From assembly GCA_900073065.1 (NCBI GenBank), contig FJOG01000022.1, positions 562,372 to 626,371 on the forward strand: a stretch of 64,000 nucleotides of DNA. The letters run 5' to 3'. The stretch is from Phialocephala subalpina. Taxonomy: Eukaryota > Ascomycota > Leotiomycetes > Helotiales > Mollisiaceae. Both the position numbers and the translations under genes were made by a program. The notes under the pieces were generated by a model. The model worked only from the letters and a program-made list of their open reading frames with translations. It was not told where the DNA came from and did no database searches. Below are positions 21,209 to 34,040 of the stretch, one piece after another (within the stretch, counting starts at the first letter, position 1; the number at the start of each line of letters is the position of its first letter).

Positions 21209-24200
21209 ATGGAGCTAGGAACAATAATCGCCATAACTGAGCTGTCGGCGAGTATTACTCTTTCATGTGTTCGTTATGCGCGTGAAGTCTATCAACATGG
21301 CACAGAGAGGGCTCGGATTCAGCAGGAAATTAGCGCCCTCCAAAACGTGGTGAGCCAGTTGCATAATGTTTCAAGTAGCGTGCTGCAAGAACTTCAACCA
21401 GCTCTAGAACATTGCCAAAAAGACCTCGCAACCCTAGAAAAACAGCTCGATCCATCACATCATAGGTTGCAAAAAGCCAAGCAAAAACTGCTTTGGCCAT
21501 TCAAGAAAGAGGCTCTCGAGGGTGCTTTAGAAATGATTGAGCGACATAAATCGACATTTTCATTGGCACTCACACTGGATGTACACGATGCTATAGGGAA
21601 GATAAGGTTAGCTCTACAGGTCAATTAAAGATTGGTTGTAACCATAGCAGGATTTATCTCGAATCTATGAAGGAGCAAGAAGACACGAACTATTCCCAGC
21701 TCGTAGAACGCCTTAAAAGCGTGGATAAGATCGTTCAGAGAACCCAAGAACAGACTGAGGGTAAGCTTGTAGTATTCAAAACTTTGAGATTTTCTAACAG
21801 AGAGAAGCTAGTGAGATGGATTCGGTAGCCTCTTGGCTCAAAGCCGTGGATTACAGGTCCAATTTTTTGAAGACTTCAGAACGATGTCCGGGAACTGGAC
21901 AATGGTTTAAAAACGACAAATGGTATCGTGATTGGGTCCAGCCTGTATCGGCTGGTAAAAGACACATTTGGCTCTGTGGCCAAGGTTTCAAATCCTTAAA
22001 GAGATCATACTGGTGGGTCACTCGCTAATCCGTCGCAGCGGGCGCAGGAAAAACCGTGCTGTTGTGAGTACAATCCCGCACACCCCGAGTCGCAACTCTA
22101 AAGCTCATTTAGGTCCTCAATCTTGGATGAGTTCCTCCCAGGGGCACAGTACAAGGGATTTGGTGTCGTAGAACCTGAAATTACCGTCTTGTACTATTAC
22201 TTCGATGTTACGGAGCCACAAAAACGACAAACTCGCAGCCTGATTACGGCGCTTCTACGCCAGTGTATCTCACTCAGACCTGGGCTTTCTGTGCTATTGA
22301 GCGAGCTGAGGCAGATGCATGGAGATGTGACGTTGGCGCCAATGGAGGAGTTGACCGCGGTTCTTCTCCGATTTTTGACCGAGTTCCGCAACACCGTGCT
22401 ATTCCTTGATGCTGTGGACGAGTGCCGGGACTTAAAAAATTTCTTCGACACTCTTGGTACTCTCGCTCGAGCCGATATTCTTGAGAAGCGACTTAGAACA
22501 ATGGCTACTAGTCGCGACGAAACCAACATCGCTCAGAATATGGCCGCGATAGGCATTGATGAAGTCGCTCTAGTTGGAAGCAAGGTCGACAGTGACATTG
22601 CGATATATATTAAAGACCGCCTAGAGGTGGATGCAGACGGCAAGTTCAAGACGTTCTCCGAAGGCCTAAAGGAAGATGTTTTCAAAGAGCTAACTAAAAA
22701 CTGCCTCGGGATGTAAGCGGATTGCTCCTAATGCTTCAAACAAGATTCCAGCGCTGACTAATTAACGCAATAGGTTTCGCATGGCACAGTGTCAGCTTGA
22801 CGAAATTGCGCACAAGCAGTCGGAGAGGAAAGTACGCACAGCTTTAGCTTCCCTTCCTAAAACCCTGTACAAGACGTATCAATGGATACTCGATGACATG
22901 GAAGACTCCGACAAGGAGTGGGCCAAGAGAATTTTACTCTGGCTTGCCGGATCGGTTAGACCAATCACAAAGGGAATGTTGAAGGAAGCTATTGCTATAG
23001 ATTTGAACTCGTTTGAGGATGATCCGCCTTTCAACATCGACTCCATTGTGGGGATCTGTAGAAGTCTGGTCATCATCCAGCCAACTTTCCCAGAGATAAT
23101 GGGTCGAAGCTGGGCAAACAGCCCGGTGATCAGCCTTGCTCATGCTACCGTAAAGCAATTCCTCGATACACCTGGCGCGCTTGATTTCTACTTGCCCTCA
23201 CCGTGGGTTCAGCAAACCTTGGCAAAGGCTTGTCTCACACATGCAACATCCCCAATTTTCGAGAAGTTGCAAGCTAATTGGGAGAGTGACAATTCTGAAC
23301 CTGGATTGGATTATGATCTGTGGGATTTTCTCGATTACTGCATTACCGGATTCTTTGAGCATTTGCGGACATCTGGCACTGAACAAGACCACCTACCATT
23401 TGTTCTGGAAAAGTTTCGAGATCCGACGTCTCTAGGCAATTACCACGCCAACGCGGAATTTGTGAACAAATGCCGCCTCCAATATCCTGCAAACGAGAGA
23501 TATCCCAGTTACTGGTTCAGTCATGAATCCGAAGACGGCGAGACTCATGAATACCTCGGCCTGGACCACAAATCAAGCATCCTATCCAAAGCTTTCCTAT
23601 ACGAATTGCCCTCACTGGGCTGGAGCCTACTAGTTGAGGGAATTGATGTTCACTCACTGGATGCATCCTTATGGTCTCCAGTGTCATGTTTCGCAGCTGC
23701 GGGTGCGGTGGGATTCTTGAAAGAAATTCTGCGAGATAAAAGGGGGCAGGGCCATGGTCTGAAATCCGAATCAGAACCTTATCCCCGCGAAGTGTTGCGC
23801 GAGATTCTTCAACCGCTTGGCTTTGGAATTATAGTAGCCATCGGGTCCAGAAATTCTCCATCGACTGACTACCTCATGAATGAACTGCGCCGATGTTTAG
23901 ACGTACCAGGTACGATTGGAGGCAAGACGTCTCTGCAAGGACACTTGCTCTCACTTATACTCGCACTAAGTGCCGCAGTTGGGAATGAGAGTACCGCTAG
24001 GAGTCTTGTTCGTATGGTAGAAGGGGATAACACCTTCACACCACGAGATAAAGAGGAAATTTTCCAACAGGCACTGTACTGCGCTGCGAAGCATGGCCAA
24101 AAGGCCTGCATCTTGCTCCTTTTGGAATATGTGCCCACACCAGCCGTGACGATACCACTGTGGCGAGCCGAGTCACTTCTCTACGCCGGGGCCGACAAGC

Positions 24201-26837
24201 TGGTTCGATCAGTAAACATCAGATGGGCCGAGCTTTGCCAGGAGCAACTAACGCTTGAGGTACTTGAAGACGATAAACTTTCAGTGAGCACCCCTGACAG
24301 GGATGACTGGGATGGAAATGCTCTACTAGCATCAGTTTCTGCTGGAAAGCTGGAGGTAGCTCAGATCCTGGTAGAGCATGGAATGGATCCCTTTCTCGAT
24401 AGCTCGGCCCACGGGTCTGCCTTTTCCATGGTAACTTCAAGAGCTTCTTCCAACGAAGGAACCTGCAACCAGTATTGGGAATTTCTCTTATGGCTTCTGG
24501 ATGACGAACAACCAAGCAAGCCAATCAAGCCAAGACAGGACTACCTTGACGATACTCTCTGCGGATGCGCTAACTTGGATGAGGCGGCTTTCTGGCTTGA
24601 CAAAGGTGCAAACCCAGATAAGGCACTCATATCCGCTGTGAAGTTTCCGAGGCCAGAAATACTCCAATTATTGCTACGAAAAGGGGCAGATCCCAATACA
24701 AAGATCAATGGCCTTGAAACGCCGCTAATCGCTCTGTTGAAGGACATTCGTGGGCCGAGTTCTATGGAGATTTTGAGGCTTTTGCTCGATTATGGTGCTG
24801 ATCCAAGACTGATAATCAAGACGACTCTCAGAGCTCCCAAATTTAGCCACTACCGCGGCGACGGTGGAGTTGGAAGCCCTCTCTTAGGCCTAGCTCGAAA
24901 TTGTTCTCCCTGGGGTGAGACCGAGGACCTGAAACGAGTTCAAGGGATCCTGGAGAAACTAAATGCTGCTCACATCCTCGAAGACATCAATGTATACGTC
25001 GGCTCGGACAATTTTGGCACCCCACTTATAGCCGCTGCGGCAATGGGAGGGACCCAAACAGTCGATTTTCTTTTGGAACATGGTGCGCGTTGTGACGTTG
25101 AGGGGCATTCGAACGTGGACTGGTCCTTTCCTGAATTAGCAGCCACACTTGCGGAGTATCCTGCAATTGCCAAGATACTTCTTGGACGTGAGAAGTATCA
25201 AAGCTTATCTACTAAGCCGGAATCATGGGCAAAATGTCTTATCCTTGCGTGCTCCCAGAAGTACCATCAGTCGGAATGGGGCGATTTAATCGAGATACTG
25301 TTGGAACATGGCGTGGATGTTAATTACCATATGGATCTTACCTACGAAAGACACAACAAGACCGACCCTACCGACAAGTTGCGACAGTTTGGTTGCGCCC
25401 TTGTAGCTGCGTGTGCGTCAGGCCAGCTGGGACTTGTCCAAAAGCTTCTTCAAAAAGGTGCAGATGAATATCCTGAGCATGCAGGAAATTATGGGAGCTG
25501 TCTGGCTGCGGCTTGTGCGTCAGGGGATGAGAGTCTGGTAGATTTCTTTATAGGTCGTGGTCACGACGTAAACCAATTGATTCCCGGTGTGCAGTATTGG
25601 TGTCCTCTACTTGCTGCTGCAGCTGATGGATGGGACGACGCGGACGTCATTGTCCAGCGTCTTCTACAAAATGGCGCAAATCCGGACATCACTTATCCGG
25701 CCCCTAACCCGAAGGTATCCTCCTCGGATATTGAATCACTAGTGATTGGGAGGGGGGAATCGTGGCCTTCTGCGTTTTTCCGTCAAAGAATGTGGGAAGA
25801 CACTATGATATCGGGACCGTCATTCGATGAAGCAGACTTTTTTTGTGGCAGCCCTTTCATTGCTGCAGCCACTCACCACAGCAAACACGTCTTGGAGCTA
25901 CTAGTAGCAAATGGTGTGGATGTTAACAAGGAGGTAACTGGGACATACCCAACAGCTTATATTGCAACACAACTTATCTTCAAAAACCGCTGGAAGATTC
26001 AAAACTGGCTGCTTGAACACGGGGGCTCTCAGCCTTCTCCACTTCAAATACTAAGACTAAACCCGGCGGCAGCTGACTGTATCCCAAATTCCTTTTTACA
26101 TTCGCCGCCAAACCTAGCTCTCCCAGGATCATTCTGGGGCAATATCATTAGCATGATTATCCCTAGCCTGCCTTCAACTATCCCCTACTTCTTGAAGAGT
26201 GGAGCTGATCCACACACAATCATCCCTGGGAGTTTCTATGGCTCAGCATTATTAGCCACTGCTTCGTTAGCCCAACCGGCAGCATTGAGGACATTACTCG
26301 AAAGTGGGGCTCAGGTCAACGCAATAGCAGAAGAAACCACTTTTGGAACTCCTCTCATTGCAGCATGTGCAGGGCGTGTCCGATTCGGCAGCCAGTTTTT
26401 GACTAAATACAAGGAAATCGATGACGATGACGATGACGACCGCGATGAGGACGATTGGGCACAGAACCAGCTTGACGTTATCAAAGAGCTACTCTTCTGG
26501 AAGGCTGACCCGAATCTCACATATCGTTGCTTTTCACCGCTGCTGGTGCTAGTATGCTCTGGCTCGAATAGACTAACTGATTGCGTGAATCTGCTCTTGG
26601 ATGCAGGTGCGGAGCAAGACTTGGTCCTGCCGAGATATTCTTCTGCAGTAAGTTCTTTGACGAGACAGCTCCTGCCCCACCCCTTTTGCTTCAAGGCAGC
26701 GCCTTTGCCTTCGCTTTGCTCCCAAATTCTAACAGTGAGGTTGATTTTAGGGCAATGGAGCAGAATCCGGGCTTGATTCAACATGGACTGCACGATTCGT
26801 GGCAGCTGAGAGGGGAATAAGTATCTCACCGGGCTGA
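21209..26837 (+). CDS. NLR/STAND protein: helical N-terminal domain, NACHT, ankyrin repeats
   Basis: Seven exons: 21209-21606, 21651-21760, about 21805-21984, 22039-22063, 22113-22712, 22774-26647 and 26751-26837. They splice in frame to about 1757 residues; the third acceptor is my least certain call. The N-terminal 140 residues are helical (start MELGTIIAITELSASITL; 'LLWPFKKEALEGALEMIERH') like the HeLo-like/STAND N-terminal domains of fungi. The Walker A box is split by introns and restored as 'CGQAGAGKTVLL' (about residue 230). Walker B is 'TVLFLDAVDEC' (about 333). A winged-helix-like segment follows (RPITKGMLKEAIAI, then 'ISLAHATVKQFLD'). From about residue 830 on there are many diverged ankyrin repeats (for example 'GNALLASVSAGKLEVAQILV', 'GTPLIAAAAMGGTQTVDFLL'). 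Such proteins act in non-self recognition and programmed cell death. No defect seen. Confidence 0.85.
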
Positions 26838-27543
26838 TGGGGCTATGACTAGGGCTCTGGGCTCATGACGCGACGTACAACGCTTATAGCTAGCCTCATA
26901 TTGACCACCTTATTAGGTGGAGTATTATCTTGGGTTTCGCTTGGCTTTGCAGAAGCTTTATTAGCTGGTAATGTTAATGTTGGAGGCAGAAGTGGAGAGG
27001 CTGTTTTGGATTTTCATGTCTTAGGTCCTATCCTTGGTCGATGAGGAAATCACACGAGGCGGAATTGTGTCGCAAGATTAGAAGCGGACTCACGGGGATG
27101 AGAATTCTCCGGAGCCGGCTACGACAACTTAGTGTACTCAAACTTGAGGAACATTCTTTCCATACCCTAGCCTAAGAATGCGTGGGGATAATTCACCGAG
27201 GTTGGAGAGATGGAGAATCTTCACACAATCAAGTGGGTGTACCTAATACGTTGGCATTGAGCTTCTTTGAAAGGTCTTCGTTGTTCCGAACTTTCAAGGC
27301 AATTGAGTTTGAAATATATTTGCGCACGTAATCACACTTGTAGAACACGCTCATGTTTACAACACTTGCACCGAGAAATAAGTTCAGACGAGAGGTTCTT
27401 GGCGATTGATGTGAATGAAATGTGGTTAGCGTTCGTATCATGCTAGCCCTTGCTTTGCATAAACTACTGTACATCACTTGGTTCCCCATTAATGACAACG
27501 CACCTCAAGTCTGCTACCTTTGCTATACACTCCCATTTCTGGT
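26838..27543. other. Intergenic, no gene seen
   Basis: Short pieces such as CTTTCCATACCCTAGCCTA near 27158 resemble the sequence just downstream of the 5365-5533 relic (CTTTTCCATACCCTATCTAG near 5569). This may be non-coding flank of another family copy, but I find no coding remnant here. Confidence 0.35.
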
Positions 27544-28746
27544 CTATGATATCCATGGATCCCGTCGGCCTAGTAATTCCAAGCAGTCTTGAAGTGTAAA
27601 CATACCATCATCTCTCAATTCAAGCCGGACACTGGCATCCTCGTAGAAGTCCCATGATCTTTCACGCAAGTGTTCTTCTACAGTCTTCCACCGTACACCC
27701 AAGCCCTGAGTACAGTCCATAAAGTGCCCAGACGGAGCTTCCCAAACCCACTTCTCAGTCCCAATTGAATGTCTATATCTTTCCTTGCGCCCCAGAAAGA
27801 ACCGATGACTTTCTATCATACCATACCTTGGCTCAACTCTTGTCGAGTAGTAGTCATGCTCAAACCTGCCCCAGACTCCCGTCTTGTTGTATATTCACTC
27901 CAACATGCCCTTCAAGATTCGTCTCCGACTAGTTTCCAAAACTCTCCAGCCTTGGCGTGATAGCTCGACAGTGAATTTTGAAAGGCCACGGCAACCTTCA
28001 AGCCAGAAAGGGAATTCGGTATGGAAGGATAAGAAATCAATGGTGCCCAAGGGGCTACTACCACGGATGTAATCGTACCCAGAGAGTGATTCTCCCTCAG
28101 ATGTGAGTCGAAGGTTGATTTCTCGAAGATTCGTGGCTGAGAGTAAAGTTGACGTGAACAAATCTGGCTTCTGCCACTTGCATTGGTATCCAACTCCTGA
28201 CTGGCGTTTCGTCATACAGTAGAGTGTCTCACTGATACAGCTGGTTAGCAATTGTCGACGATATGACTTGTTCGAGTATCCTTACCTGAGATCGATATCT
28301 AGCCTCGTCACAGTTTGCAACTCTTTGGCATTCATTTGGTTTATGTTGCACCGGTAAGGAATGTTCAGATGAAAGATAGAGTTGCATTTGCCAAAGAATT
28401 CTAGACCATGCTCGTAGGAGACTGGCAAAAGCTCAAGAGCGATGAGCAAAGCCGGCACTTCGCCTTTCCACTTGAAGTAGCTGGTAGACTCCCAGAACCA
28501 GCCAGAATCGAGTTCAAGGAGTTCAAAGATCCGCTCTCGTAGCTCGTAAGGAAGCCTATCCCAAGGAAATGAAGGTCGGCCTATGTCCAGGGCGGGGATG
28601 TGCTCATGGCGCTTCCATGAGGATTGGCGCTTGGACGAGGACTTGTGCTTCGATGAAGATTTGCATTTGGATGAGGGTCTGCACTTCAATGAGATGTTGT
28701 CAGGGCGAAACACCGCTAGAACTCGCGTGATGGTTTCCCACATCAT
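27544..28746 (-). pseudogene. F-box-like 'MDW' family member with a single nonsense codon
   Basis: Exon 1 runs 28746 to 28286 (start MMWETITRVL; Ser/Lys repeats; F-box-like 'FPWDRLPYELRERIFELL'; 'PALLIALELLPVSYEHGLEF'). A GT-AG intron to 28232 joins exon 2 in frame ('LDIDLS' to 'ETLYCMTK'). Exon 2 has 'TEFPFWLEGCRGLSKFTVEL' and then one in-frame TGA at 27895-27897. The same frame simply continues with 'IYNKTGVWGRFEHDYY' to the C-terminal box 'KWVWEAPSGHFMDCTQGLG' and a stop at 27544. The TGA replaces what is probably an Arg codon (CGA to TGA). Everything else is full length, so this is either freshly dead or a sequencing/readthrough case. Confidence 0.7.
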
Positions 28747-29590
28747 TGAACGGTGTGTCGTAAGTTGTGGAGTTCGGAGAGATCGAGGTCGAGGACGACG
28801 CGCTTTCTCGACGCCTCATCACTAGCGCGGATCTAAACGCAGCAACGTGACAGGTGAAAGAGAGCCGCTGTTCCTGTATCGAACCGCTTAATTTCAATTA
28901 AACTTGATGCTGAACTTCAGGGTACTCGGATATCCGATTCTTTGCGTTGACACCCATGGTAGTATGGTAGTTGGTTGTGTTCCGTGGGTTGCCTAAGTCA
29001 TACTCCCACGTTCTCCAACTCTTTGACAGCGTAATGATTTGTTCGGCCAAAGATATTGTTACAAAGCATCAAGAAGCTGCTATCACATCTCTATTGTCTT
29101 GAATTGTTCTGGATACGCTGGTCATGCATCATCGCATTTCCCAAATTTGCCAAATTTCATGCGACTGATTCTTATTCAAGGCCCGAGGCCGTCGTCAAGC
29201 TGCTCCTCGAGATAGGGCATCCTTCTAACACTTTTAATAGATCGAGTGTCATCCATTGAAGCCCTGGGGGCCTCATGGCTTACTAATGGCTAGCTGTGCG
29301 CATCGCGCAAAATAGAAACCTGTCGCCTGCAGGCGCCGAGTGGCCCATGCAGAGACCCCGGAAGACATCCTCGTTCTTGGCACCCAAAACTGGCTTTAAT
29401 CGGTCATATACCCCGCGTTGGAAGACGCTCAATAAATGTGGGCGGGATTTATCCGGTCGCAGCGCTTCTGCCTGACAGTGCAGCTCGCCAGAATCTCTTG
29501 CTTACCATGAGGTTCCTTAGTTGAGATCTGCACCAATGTTGGGACCAAGTTCCTTGATTCAATAGTCACGACTCTACATCAAACCCCAGC
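28747..29590. other. Intergenic, no gene seen
   Basis: Between the family copy and the transporter. No open frame with recognisable content; no RNA gene noticed. Confidence 0.4.
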
Positions 29591-31422
29591 CTACATTCCT
29601 TTCTCCACAGCTGAAATAGTCCTCTCCGTCGTCACACCGAGATGCTCCTCAATGTCCAAACGGCGAGTTGACTCGTCCACTACTCTAAACAAAACATCCA
29701 TCTCCTCAAGTGACAATCCCTTCGTCTCTGGCAGGAAGATAGCAAAGATGAAGCCAAGAGCGTTAAAGATCCCAAAGAGCTGTTCACGTTAGCGAAATTC
29801 CTGAAGTGGACCGCAACGCACCATCCAAGTCTTCCAGGTGAGATGCAAAAAGATTAATGGTGTCCATTTCGAAATCACGAAATTAAAGAACCAGATAACC
29901 ATAACAGCAGTGGCCATGCCATAATCGCGGATCCGAGTGGGAAAAATTCTTAAAAATTAGCCGAGTTCAAAGAACAAGGTGAATAACTTACTCTCCAACG
30001 TAAACCCAGCTGAGAGGTCCCCAAGACAAGGTAAATCCAATAATATAAATGTAGATAGTGGCCATCTACACAAGTCAGCATTGTCTCTCAGTGTAGATAA
30101 AAAGACACACCATTGCTCTCCCACTCGAGCTATTATTTGCCGAATGTCCGGTAACGGGAGGATGGGTCTTCAGTAATGCCCCTAGCGTGAACAGCATAAT
30201 AGACATCAAGGCACTCCCGAACAGCAGTAAGTACTTTCGCTTAAAGTTCTGAACCACCAGTGTAAGAAACACAATCGTGACGACGACTTTGACGACCGTG
30301 AACACCCCACTGGCGAGAAGTCCTGGATTTTGGCCTGTGAAGCCGATTTGCTTGAATACCGTGGGAGCATAATACAAAATAGCAGTTTGACCAGTCCCGA
30401 CAGCAAGAATCATGATCCCACAAGCCCAGAGTAAGCGGAAGAAATTCTGCCGTCGAAAAAGCTCTTTGATGGATCGCCCAGATGTTGCCCTGATCTCCTC
30501 CTCGATCTGAGCGTGGATCTCAGCGAGCTCAGCTTTCACTTCTTCACATGATGAAGCACCCCTGAGCCATTGCAAAGCATGAGTAGCTTCATCCCACCGA
30601 TTCTGCTTCGCCAACCCTATAGATAGATCAGTATGAGATTTGAAGTATGATTTAGGAGCTGAGTAGCCGAGGAGCGGAGCTTGCATCACTCGCAAAGAGT
30701 CCGTCTCCGAACATACGTTCAAATGAAGGGAGTAGTTTCACATACAGCGAGGAGACTCGACGATGATGAATGATCCGGCCAGAATGACTGTTCCAATGAT
30801 GATCTGGAGACTTAAAGGGACTCGCCATTGCTTGCTCGTAGGTTTGAGATGCAGAGAACAACCATACACGGTCCAGTAGGCCACCATACTTCCACCGACC
30901 AAGGACAGCTCAGTAAAAGACATGAGAAGCCCACGAAGTTGTTTCGGTGCAGTCTCTGCGATATACATGGGAGTGAGGGAACTGGCTATCCCAACTCCAA
31001 ACCCAGAGATGACTCGGCCACCATAGATCATAGAAATGGATGGTGGTTGAGCAGAGGTCTGAAGAGTGCCGCCAATAAGCATGAAACAAGCAGCGATAGT
31101 CATCAGCAGTTTGCGACCAACATATCGAGATAAAAGAGCTGGAACTAAGGCTCCAAAGAAAGCTCCGGAATTCAGCAGAGCGACGACGTTCGATGAGACA
31201 TCCGCAGATTTGACCGCATTTGTTGAGAGCTTGAACTCGACCTGAAAACTGCAAACCCGTTAGTGAGGCTAATCTGCCAAGACTTCAAGATGACCTTTTG
31301 AGGGCAATGACCCCACCAGCAATCGTGGTATCATAGCCAAATAACGCAAAAGCAGTGCTTGCTACCGTCGCGACTCCGACAGAGGCTCTGTATTTTGATA
31401 AAAGTTCCAAAGTAGACACCAT
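29591..31422 (-). CDS. MFS sugar/quinate-type transporter
   Basis: Multi-exon minus-strand gene. The start is MVSTLELLSKYRASVGVATV (ATG 31422) and the stop is at 29591-29593. Sugar-transporter signatures are present: 'ALFGYDTTIAGGVIAL' in TM1, 'YVGRKLLMTIAACFMLIGG', 'GRVISGFGVGIASSLTPMYI' followed by 'AETAPKQLRG', 'VESPRW' re-formed across an intron (CGCT joined to GGTTG), 'FPTRIRDYGMATAV' and 'PETKGLSLEEMD'. Five introns with good borders can be placed and no stop interrupts the coding sequence. It is probably a twelve-helix proton symporter in the plasma membrane for a hexose, quinate or related compound. It shares a 447-base upstream region with the divergent FAD monooxygenase. Confidence 0.85.
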
Positions 31423-31869
31423 GATTGTGGTGATGTGAAACGTTGGGGATGGCAGGAACGGCGGTTGAGAAAAAGAAGCTTGGAAACGTGGATAAGCGGG
31501 AGGGCTGAAGAATCAGTATAAAACCGTTCGGATCCCACTACAGGGGTTGAAAAATTTGGCGGGGTGCCGAATTCGGAATTTGAAGGTTACACTGCAGCCT
31601 GCAGTTCCATCTCGCGGATGCAAACTGCAACTCCCCCAGCGGCATAGCCCGCACAGCTTTCACCCGGCAGAGGCCTGGCACTGACGACCCCGCATCTTCG
31701 CCGAACAACGCAGCAACACCTGCACCGTCTTTAAAATCGTCTTCCAAGTCAATGGTAGTCATATGAATGCCGTGAAGCCCCTTCCCACCTTTCACCCACT
31801 TAGGCCTCTTCCAATTTTGTCAGAGTTTCAAAAACAATACCGCCTAGAAGGTGGTATTCTTGAAGGACA
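31423..31869. promoter_or_regulatory. Shared divergent promoter, transporter / monooxygenase
   Basis: 447 bases between two divergent start codons. Holds a perfect palindrome CCGAATTCGG (31567-31576), which has the CCG-N4-CGG form bound by some Zn2Cys6 regulators. Co-regulation is inferred from layout only. Confidence 0.45.
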
Positions 31870-33245
31870 ATGAATTACGACCAGATGAAAAGCGTTGCTG
31901 GCCCCCAAGTTCTCATCGTAGGCGCCGGAATAACAGGTCTGCTGATCGCACAAGGTCTGAAGAAGGTCTCTCTCTCAATTCCAAAACACGATACTAGGAG
32001 TTGGTAGATAACACTCAATTCTAGGCTGGTGTTGGATACACAATATTTGATGCAGAAACTCCAGGAATAAGTCGGCCGAGAGAGTGGACCTTAGGAATTC
32101 ACTGGTCCATACCGATATTAGAGAAACTCCTTCCTACGGACCTTTCCAATCGTTTGTTCGAAGCTCAATGCGATCCTGGACTTGTTACAGGCCCCGATCA
32201 TACTATTGAACTCAGGAACAGCGAGAATGGCGACGTGCTCAAAACGATATCTACACCGAACCTAAAGCGAGTGTCGAGGAAAAAACTCCGGACTTTGTGT
32301 GCAGAGGGCATTGAAGTGCTTTGGGAAAAGACCCTTGATGACATTACTTACGAATCAGACGAAGGTCTCACCGCGCACTTTGCTGATGGATCAACGTACT
32401 ATGGAGATGTGCTCGTGGGTGCCGATGGTCCGAAATCGAAAGTTCGGGAGATCTTACTTGGGACTGAAAAGGCTAGGAGCACTCCTTTAGATATTGTCTA
32501 TAACATGTCTATCGTCAAGTACGGAGATGCGAAGAAAGCGCTGTTTTTGAACTCGGGACATCCACAAAATTATTTTGGATACAACCCAAATGGCATATTC
32601 AGCTTCTTAGCTAGTATGGATCCAACCTCGCTATGATGAACCACTGACAAATTACTGATCATGATTCAGTCCAAGACAAGCCCGATTCAGACAAACCTGA
32701 GACCTGGTCCTTTCAAGTAGGATCGTCTTGGTTGGGACAACGAGATACCAGCTTGAGCAATGAAGAGCGAATAGCAAGGGTCAAAAGAGCTGCCAGCCAG
32801 TTATCAGAACCTTTCCGATCTGCTAATCTTTGGATGCCGGATGATACGATCATTAACATTGATCCAATAGCGTATTGGGTGCCGATGCCGTTTGAAAATC
32901 ATCAAGGCAGGATCACTCTTTGTGGAGACGCTGCCCATCCACTTCCACCACGTAAGTTTGGCGTATCAAAATCAAAATCAAATGGACTGATACTAACTGC
33001 AGCTAGATCGTGGTCAAGGTCTCAATCACTGTATCCTTGATGCTTCAAACTTCGTCGCTGCTGTAGCGAGGCTAAAGATAGAGCAGGGCAAGAAAGACGT
33101 CTTCATTGCAGATTATACTAAAGAGATGATCAAGAGAGGTACAGAGGAAGTTAATCTTTCCTTGAACACTGCTTTGACGGTGCATGACTGGGCAGTGTTT
33201 ACGGAGTCTCCGCTGATGAAGTATGGTATAACAAAGATGAGTTGA
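31870..33245 (+). CDS. FAD-dependent monooxygenase (aromatic hydroxylase-like)
   Basis: Four exons, 31870-31965, 32025-32613, 32670-32951 and 33007-33245, give 401 residues with all junctions in frame. The N-terminal FAD fold is 'VLIVGAGITGLLIAQGL' (GxGxxG). The second FAD box with the DG motif is 'GDVLVGADGPKSKVREILLG'. The third is 'ITLCGDAAHPLPPHRGQGLN', where the HRGQG is re-formed across the last intron. This is the layout of the PHBH-like FAD_binding_3 family that inserts one oxygen into aromatic or polyketide substrates with NAD(P)H. No signal peptide. Its divergent partner is a sugar/quinate-type transporter and a cupin follows 0.8 kb downstream, which together suggest a small catabolic or secondary-metabolic cluster. 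Confidence 0.85.
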
Positions 33246-34040
33246 GAAGCAATCTTCAAGCAGACCTTAGGCATGCAAAATTGGGGGCAACATCATATAA
33301 CTTAGCTTTATATTAAGGAATTTCTAACTTTATTACGAGCCTCCTTATTGAACATCTCGTTACTTAAAGTTGCCAAGGCTCGCATTGTCTCATATGTGAA
33401 AGTGACCGAGTATATTTCCGAAGACCTTAAAGTTGAGCTTCAACGGTAAAGGAGATTGGCTAATCACTTGGCAGCACATTATTTAGCTTGATTGCAGCTC
33501 TGGATGCATTCCACCGTTTGGATCCCCATTTGGACCCTCATTTGATCCTAGGTCGTCAAGGCTCCTCTTGCAAGTGCTCGGGGTGTCGGCCTTTGATAAT
33601 TGTCCGTTGCAGGTATCGTCGGTTTTATCGGAGTTTGGCTTCAGCCGAGATGTACGGGGAAGCCGGTCCGTGGTCAGGAACGGCACTCAAATGCCGATCA
33701 AAAAGTTTAATCTGCCAAGATCCAATAGTTGACAAACGTCCGAGGTCCAGTCTGGGGACGCATCCCTGTTGCACGGAATCAGCCGGTCAAGAAATCTCAC
33801 GGATTATGAATACTCACTTGCCGCATTCCCTTTCGGGGAAGGGTTTCAAAGGGTTGTTTCGAAGAGACTACTGGGGTGAAGAACGAGGGGGCTGTGCTGT
33901 ACCGGTGCGTTTGTTCATTACTCTCTTAAGTCTCTAGCAGCCAAGTTCAGATCTATTTGATTACAGTTCACCTCGTTCTTCGTTCTTCGTTAGGGATCAT
34001 AGGACAGGAACGCGAAACCTCAGCTGCTCAAGACGTTGCC
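33246..34040. other. Intergenic, no gene seen
   Basis: Upstream of the cupin gene. An open plus-strand frame around 33488-33937 has no recognisable motif and I do not call it a gene. Contains short direct words (TTTGGATCCCCATTTGGACC) and TTCGTTCTTCGTTCTTCG near 33973. Confidence 0.4.

Noticed and set aside
33488..33937. 149-codon open frame upstream of the cupin
   Set aside because: Translation is unstructured Arg/Ser/Cys mix with no family resemblance and poor start context; more likely promoter.
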